Below are positions 61,020 through 64,000 of a DNA stretch of 64,000 nt, in pieces (positions within the stretch are counted from its first letter, which is position 1; each line of letters opens with the position of its first letter). The position numbers and the translations under genes are program-made. Below the pieces are notes generated by a model. It was given only the letters and a program-made list of their open reading frames with translations. It searched no databases and had not been told where the DNA came from. Origin of the DNA: Geminicoccaceae bacterium (lineage in GTDB: Bacteria > Pseudomonadota > Alphaproteobacteria > Geminicoccales > Geminicoccaceae); assembly GCA_028279345.1 (NCBI GenBank), contig JANQNY010000034.1:22590-86589 (forward strand). Direction: 5' to 3'.

Positions 61020-61969
61020 GTTCGCGCTTCTTTCTTGCACTTGCACTGGTGACGTCGGCCGGGGCCGCAGGGGCCGCCGAGTTCGTTGCGTTGGACGGTG
61101 GCACGTTCCTGATGGGTTCGGACGAGCACTACGCCGAGGAGCGACCGCCGCGGTCCGTCACGGTCGGCCCGTTCGCGATCTCGCGGACCGAGGTCACCAA
61201 CGCCGAGTTTCGCGCCTTCGTCGAGGCTACCGGCTACGTCACGACGGCCGAGCGCGATCTCGATTCGGCGACGCGTCCGGGTTGGCCGGAAGAGCTGTTG
61301 CAGGCCGGCTCGATGGTCTTCGTACCGCCCGTCGAGGCGTCGGCGCTCAACGATCCTTCGACGTGGTGGCAGTACGTGGCCGGTGCCAACTGGCAGCAGC
61401 CGACCGGGCCCGGCAGCTCGATCGAGGGCAAGGCCGATCATCCCGTCGTTCAGGTGTCACCTGAGGACGCCGAAGCCTACGCCGCCTGGGCCGGCGGCCG
61501 CCTGCCCACGGAGGCGGAGTGGGAGTTTGCAGCGCGCGGCGGCCGGACAGACGCTGCCGGCGCCTGGGGGCAGCCCTACGATCCGATCGCCGGCTGGCAG
61601 GCCAACACGTGGCAAGGCGTGTTCCCCGCCGAGGACGACGCAGCAGATGGCTACAACGATACCGCGCCGGTCGCCTCGTTCTCGGAAAACGCGTACGGCC
61701 TCCACGATATGCGCGGCAATGTCTGGGAAATCGTCTCGGACTGGTGGGTGCCGGGCCACCCCGAGATCGAGCAGGTCGATCCAGAGGGCCCCACCGAGCT
61801 GCTCTCCGCCCGCTTCTCCCATCCCGATATTGGTGCGCGCCGCGTCGTCAAAGGCGGCTCCTGGCTGTGCGCGCCGAACTTCTGCGCCCGCTACCGCCCC
61901 AGCGCCCGCCAACCCCACGAGATGGGCCTCGGTTCCAACCACATCGGCTTCCGGATCGTGCGGGATTAG
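61007..61969 (+). CDS. Formylglycine-generating enzyme (SUMF1/FGE-sulfatase family)
   Basis: A 320-residue enzyme that oxidises the sulfatase cysteine to formylglycine. TTG 61007 gives a signal-like N terminus (FFLALALVTSAGAAGAA). FGE features are FVALDGGTFLMGSDEHYAEE, ISRTEVTNAEFRAFVEATGY, RLPTEAEWEFAARGG and NVWEIVSDWW. The copper-binding cysteine pair is present: GGSWLCAPNFCARYRPSAR, Cys288 and Cys293, with the same spacing as in active FGEs. So it is a bona fide maturase rather than a cysteine-less family member. Export would place maturation in the periplasm, which is unusual because modification normally precedes folding. Confidence 0.93.
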   Translation: MAQVGSRFFLALALVTSAGAAGAAEFVALDGGTFLMGSDEHYAEERPPRSVTVGPFAISRTEVTNAEFRAFVEATGYVTTAERDLDSATRPGWPEELLQAGSMVFVPPVEASALNDPSTWWQYVAGANWQQPTGPGSSIEGKADHPVVQVSPEDAEAYAAWAGGRLPTEAEWEFAARGGRTDAAGAWGQPYDPIAGWQANTWQGVFPAEDDAADGYNDTAPVASFSENAYGLHDMRGNVWEIVSDWWVPGHPEIEQVDPEGPTELLSARFSHPDIGARRVVKGGSWLCAPNFCARYRPSARQPHEMGLGSNHIGFRIVRD

Positions 61970-62240
61970 GGACGGACCGAAGCGTTTTTGCAGCGGCCGC
62001 TACGCTGGCGTCGTCCATGCGCACGAGCCCACCCGCGGTGCGCCATAGCGCTGCCAAGACCGCCGGCGTTTCGGCCAGGGTTTCCGACATAGGGTTCCTG
62101 CGGCCAGATGTCGTTTTAGCATCGGCGCCACAGAGGGCCGTCATTGGAGCCAACCAGGCTGTTTTGAGGGAGGCTGTGCACGCTCTGCAAAGTCCCGCAT
62201 CTTGGGTTGCATTCCAGTTCAGTAAGGGACTGCGTGAGTA

Positions 62241-62996
62241 ATGTGTGAGCTTCTGGATAATGTTGTCGCCATTGTTACTGGCGGTGCGCAGGGCATTGGC
62301 GCAGCGATCGCGGAGGGCATTTCGCGGCACGGAGCGATCACAGCGGTTTCGGATGTCAATCTGGAAGGCGCAGAAGCTGTTGCGGCGCGGATCAGGGCGC
62401 TCGGAGGGCAAGCTCGGTCCTTTGCTTGCGACGTTTCAGACAGAAGCGCATGTGAAGCCCTTGCGCGAGATGTGGAGACGGCCCTCGGCCCGACGAAGGT
62501 GCTCGTAAACAACGCCGGAATACTGATCCGCGGCACATTGGAAGACAGTGACTACGAAGATCGCTGGAGACGCACTCTGGACGTAAATGTCATGGGCGTC
62601 GTCAACATGACGATGACTTGCTTGCCGGCATTGCGGAAGACGAAAGGGCGGGTCGTAAATGTCGGTTCGATCCGTTCTTTCACCGTCGATCGAAGCGCGG
62701 CGTGGTACAGCGCTAGCAAGGGCGCGATTCTTCAGATCACTAAGAGTTTTGCGGTTGAGCTGGCAAATGACGGCATCCGGGTGAACGCCATCGCGCCGGG
62801 CATCATCGCAACGCCGATGACTGCCGCGACGCGGGCGAACCCGGAAAAAGTCGCATCCTTTCTCCGCGATGTGCCTATGAACCGTGTAGGTGAGGCCGAG
62901 GAACTGGTAGGCGCGGCAGTATTCTTGGCTTCCGACATGTCCAGTTACGTCACAGGTGCCATCGTTCCGGTCGATGGTGGTTTCCTGTCGATCTGA
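62241..62996 (+). CDS. SDR family oxidoreductase
   Basis: A 251-residue classical short-chain dehydrogenase. Cofactor motif VAIVTGGAQGIGAAIAEGIS, structural VLVNNAGILIRGTLE, catalytic Ser in VNVGSIRSF and Tyr/Lys in AWYSASKGAILQITKSFAVE. The C terminus reads YVTGAIVPVDGGFLSI. The substrate is not predictable; it resembles glucose/sorbitol-type dehydrogenases. Its DNA is somewhat less G/C-rich than upstream genes. ATG 62241 lies after an unannotated 270-base gap. Confidence 0.9.
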   Translation: MCELLDNVVAIVTGGAQGIGAAIAEGISRHGAITAVSDVNLEGAEAVAARIRALGGQARSFACDVSDRSACEALARDVETALGPTKVLVNNAGILIRGTLEDSDYEDRWRRTLDVNVMGVVNMTMTCLPALRKTKGRVVNVGSIRSFTVDRSAAWYSASKGAILQITKSFAVELANDGIRVNAIAPGIIATPMTAATRANPEKVASFLRDVPMNRVGEAEELVGAAVFLASDMSSYVTGAIVPVDGGFLSI

Positions 62997-63378
62997 CACG
63001 AATTTCAGACGGATGCATAAGCGTTTGGCTAGAGAAGTCTGTAAAGGTCGCGCGCCAGCTCACTGATAGCCTTTCGCGCTCGGGGTACGCTCTCTGATCT
63101 GGATTGGACTCAAACGCAAGTTCTTCTGCAATCTCAGTTCTGCATGACCATGGTTTTGATGCGAGGATTCCGAGCTCGTCAAAAGCAACCTATTGTGCAT
63201 CTAGATTGGTGGATCTGAAATCTAAAGGCTACCATGTTTCCGGTACGTCCAATGGAGACGTAGATATCTGACTAGAATTGTAGACCAGCTTCGTGAAAGG
63301 TCGTTCGATTGAATTGTCACGACTGTGCTGGTATGGTCCACGTCACGATCCAGCGTTCGCACATTTGGGGAAGCACGA
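62997..63378. other. Non-coding or decayed stretch, A/T-enriched
   Basis: No convincing gene is seen. A short plus-strand frame around 63147-63236 reads HDHGFDARIPSSSKATYCAS and SKGYHVSGTSNGDVDI before a stop; it may be a gene relic but matches nothing I recognise. The region probably also holds the promoter of the following exported protein. Confidence 0.4.
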
Positions 63379-63966
63379 ATGAGCCGGTTCGCAGGCAGTG
63401 CGTTCGTCCTGGTGGCGATGACGATCAGCGTTTTTGCTGCAGTGACGGATACGGCCGAGGCTGCCGTCATCGTCGACGTCCGACAGGTCGGCAGCAACGT
63501 GGTCGAGTTTAGAACTCGCGACAATGGTTCGCTCGACCTGAACGGACTGAGCTTCGACCGAACGGAGGATTTCGCACCCGGGATCTCCCCATCTGATGGG
63601 CTTTTTCTACTTGGGCCTGCGGGGGATGCCTTCGATATCTACTCGGGCGTTGCAGGCCCTCCCAGCTTTGGACCTGGTGAGGCGCTTCGAGGCACATTGG
63701 GTACCGACCAACGCTTCGGTATCGACAACACCAATCCCGTCGGCCTCCTCGCCGTGCCGGCTGGCTATCAAAGCAATAGCCCGATTACGTCGACGCTGAC
63801 CTTAGCCGGCACCATCGAGAGCCTCGGGCTGACGCCTGGCACCTACACGTGGTCGTGGTCGTCCGACAGCGTCACGCTCAACGTCGTCCCGGTGCCAGCG
63901 GCGTTGCCGTTGCTTGCCACCGGGTTGGTCGGGCTCGCTGCCATAGGGCGCTGGCGGCGCGGCTGA
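63379..63966 (+). CDS. Exported protein with VPLPA/PEP-CTERM-type sorting signal
   Basis: A 195-residue protein starting at ATG 63379 (GGGGAAG upstream). An N-terminal signal peptide (LVAMTISVFAAVTDTAEA) is followed by a Gly/Asn/Thr-rich beta-type domain. The C terminus is a tripartite sorting signal: VPVPAALPLLATGLVGLAAI followed by the basic GRWRRG. Such signals are processed by exosortase-type proteases and mark surface or exopolysaccharide-associated proteins. No exosortase gene is in the window. The middle domain has no recognised family. Confidence 0.85.
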   Translation: MSRFAGSAFVLVAMTISVFAAVTDTAEAAVIVDVRQVGSNVVEFRTRDNGSLDLNGLSFDRTEDFAPGISPSDGLFLLGPAGDAFDIYSGVAGPPSFGPGEALRGTLGTDQRFGIDNTNPVGLLAVPAGYQSNSPITSTLTLAGTIESLGLTPGTYTWSWSSDSVTLNVVPVPAALPLLATGLVGLAAIGRWRRG

Positions 63967-64000
63967 GCACGGCGTGGCGTCTGCCGCTTTGATCACGAAG

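Noticed and set aside
61970..62240. Minus-strand open frames between the FGE and SDR genes
   Set aside because: No conserved motifs or ribosome-binding site; probably spacer.
1..64000. tRNA, rRNA or CRISPR features
   Set aside because: No T-loop-like GTTCGAATCC contexts in cloverleaf arrangement, no rRNA-like stretches and no regularly spaced repeats were found by eye; a covariance-model scan would be the decisive test.

Overview
The window is a high-GC, densely coded bacterial chromosome segment that best fits an alphaproteobacterium, probably of the Rhodospirillales or a neighbouring order. Pointers are a metal-ligand-poor alphaproteobacterial HemB, the rpsF-rpsR-rplI run without ssb, fabD-fabG-acpP-fabF-mltG, a PhaR polyhydroxyalkanoate repressor, an LdtR/PetP-type MarR regulator, several TRAP and Dpp-type importers, and a VPLPA-type C-terminal sorting signal. 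No rRNA, tRNA, CRISPR array or intact insertion sequence was seen.

Layout. 1-8.6 kb: the end of a YeiH/SuyZ-type exporter, then two dehydrogenases resembling SlcC and ComC of sulfolactate degradation, a lone MotB, an SMP-30 lactonase and a DctPQM TRAP importer with an enolase-superfamily enzyme. A 27-bp-arm hairpin lies between dctQ and dctM. 8.6-14 kb: aquaporin, VOC protein, hemB and a three-gene valine-degradation operon. 14-21.2 kb: regulators, phaR, ribosomal proteins and fatty-acid synthesis through mltG. 21.3-25.8 kb: patatin lipoprotein, phospholipase-D-like protein, short CDF transporter, Uma2-family protein, and an AbiJ-like defence gene broken by one in-frame TAA. 25.8-33.3 kb: a Dpp-type importer with two tandem binding-protein genes. 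33.4-34.5 kb: a split ThDP decarboxylase of the ComDE (sulfopyruvate/phosphonopyruvate decarboxylase) type, which could act on the product of the SlcC/ComC pair.

34.5-43.7 kb: DUF1428/MarR pair, ChaN-like protein, typA, a Kef-type antiporter, a hypothetical gene and mutS. 43.7-49.1 kb is the most unusual stretch. A decayed EF-hand gene follows intact mutS. About 4.8 kb further on, a decayed mutS 3' end precedes an intact EF-hand gene and abuts an IS630-type transposase relic. Between these copies lie two divergent ATP-grasp-type genes, one of them paired with a PglK-like ABC exporter: a compact candidate ligase/export system of unknown product.

49-64 kb: amidase, Lrp regulator and EamA exporter; a DJ-1/PfpI locus with two small membrane proteins and a DJ-1/AraC regulator; GH15 glucoamylase-like enzyme; a Crp/Fnr regulator divergent from a sulfatase, HAD phosphatase and formylglycine-generating-enzyme operon; an SDR; and a VPLPA-CTERM exported protein.
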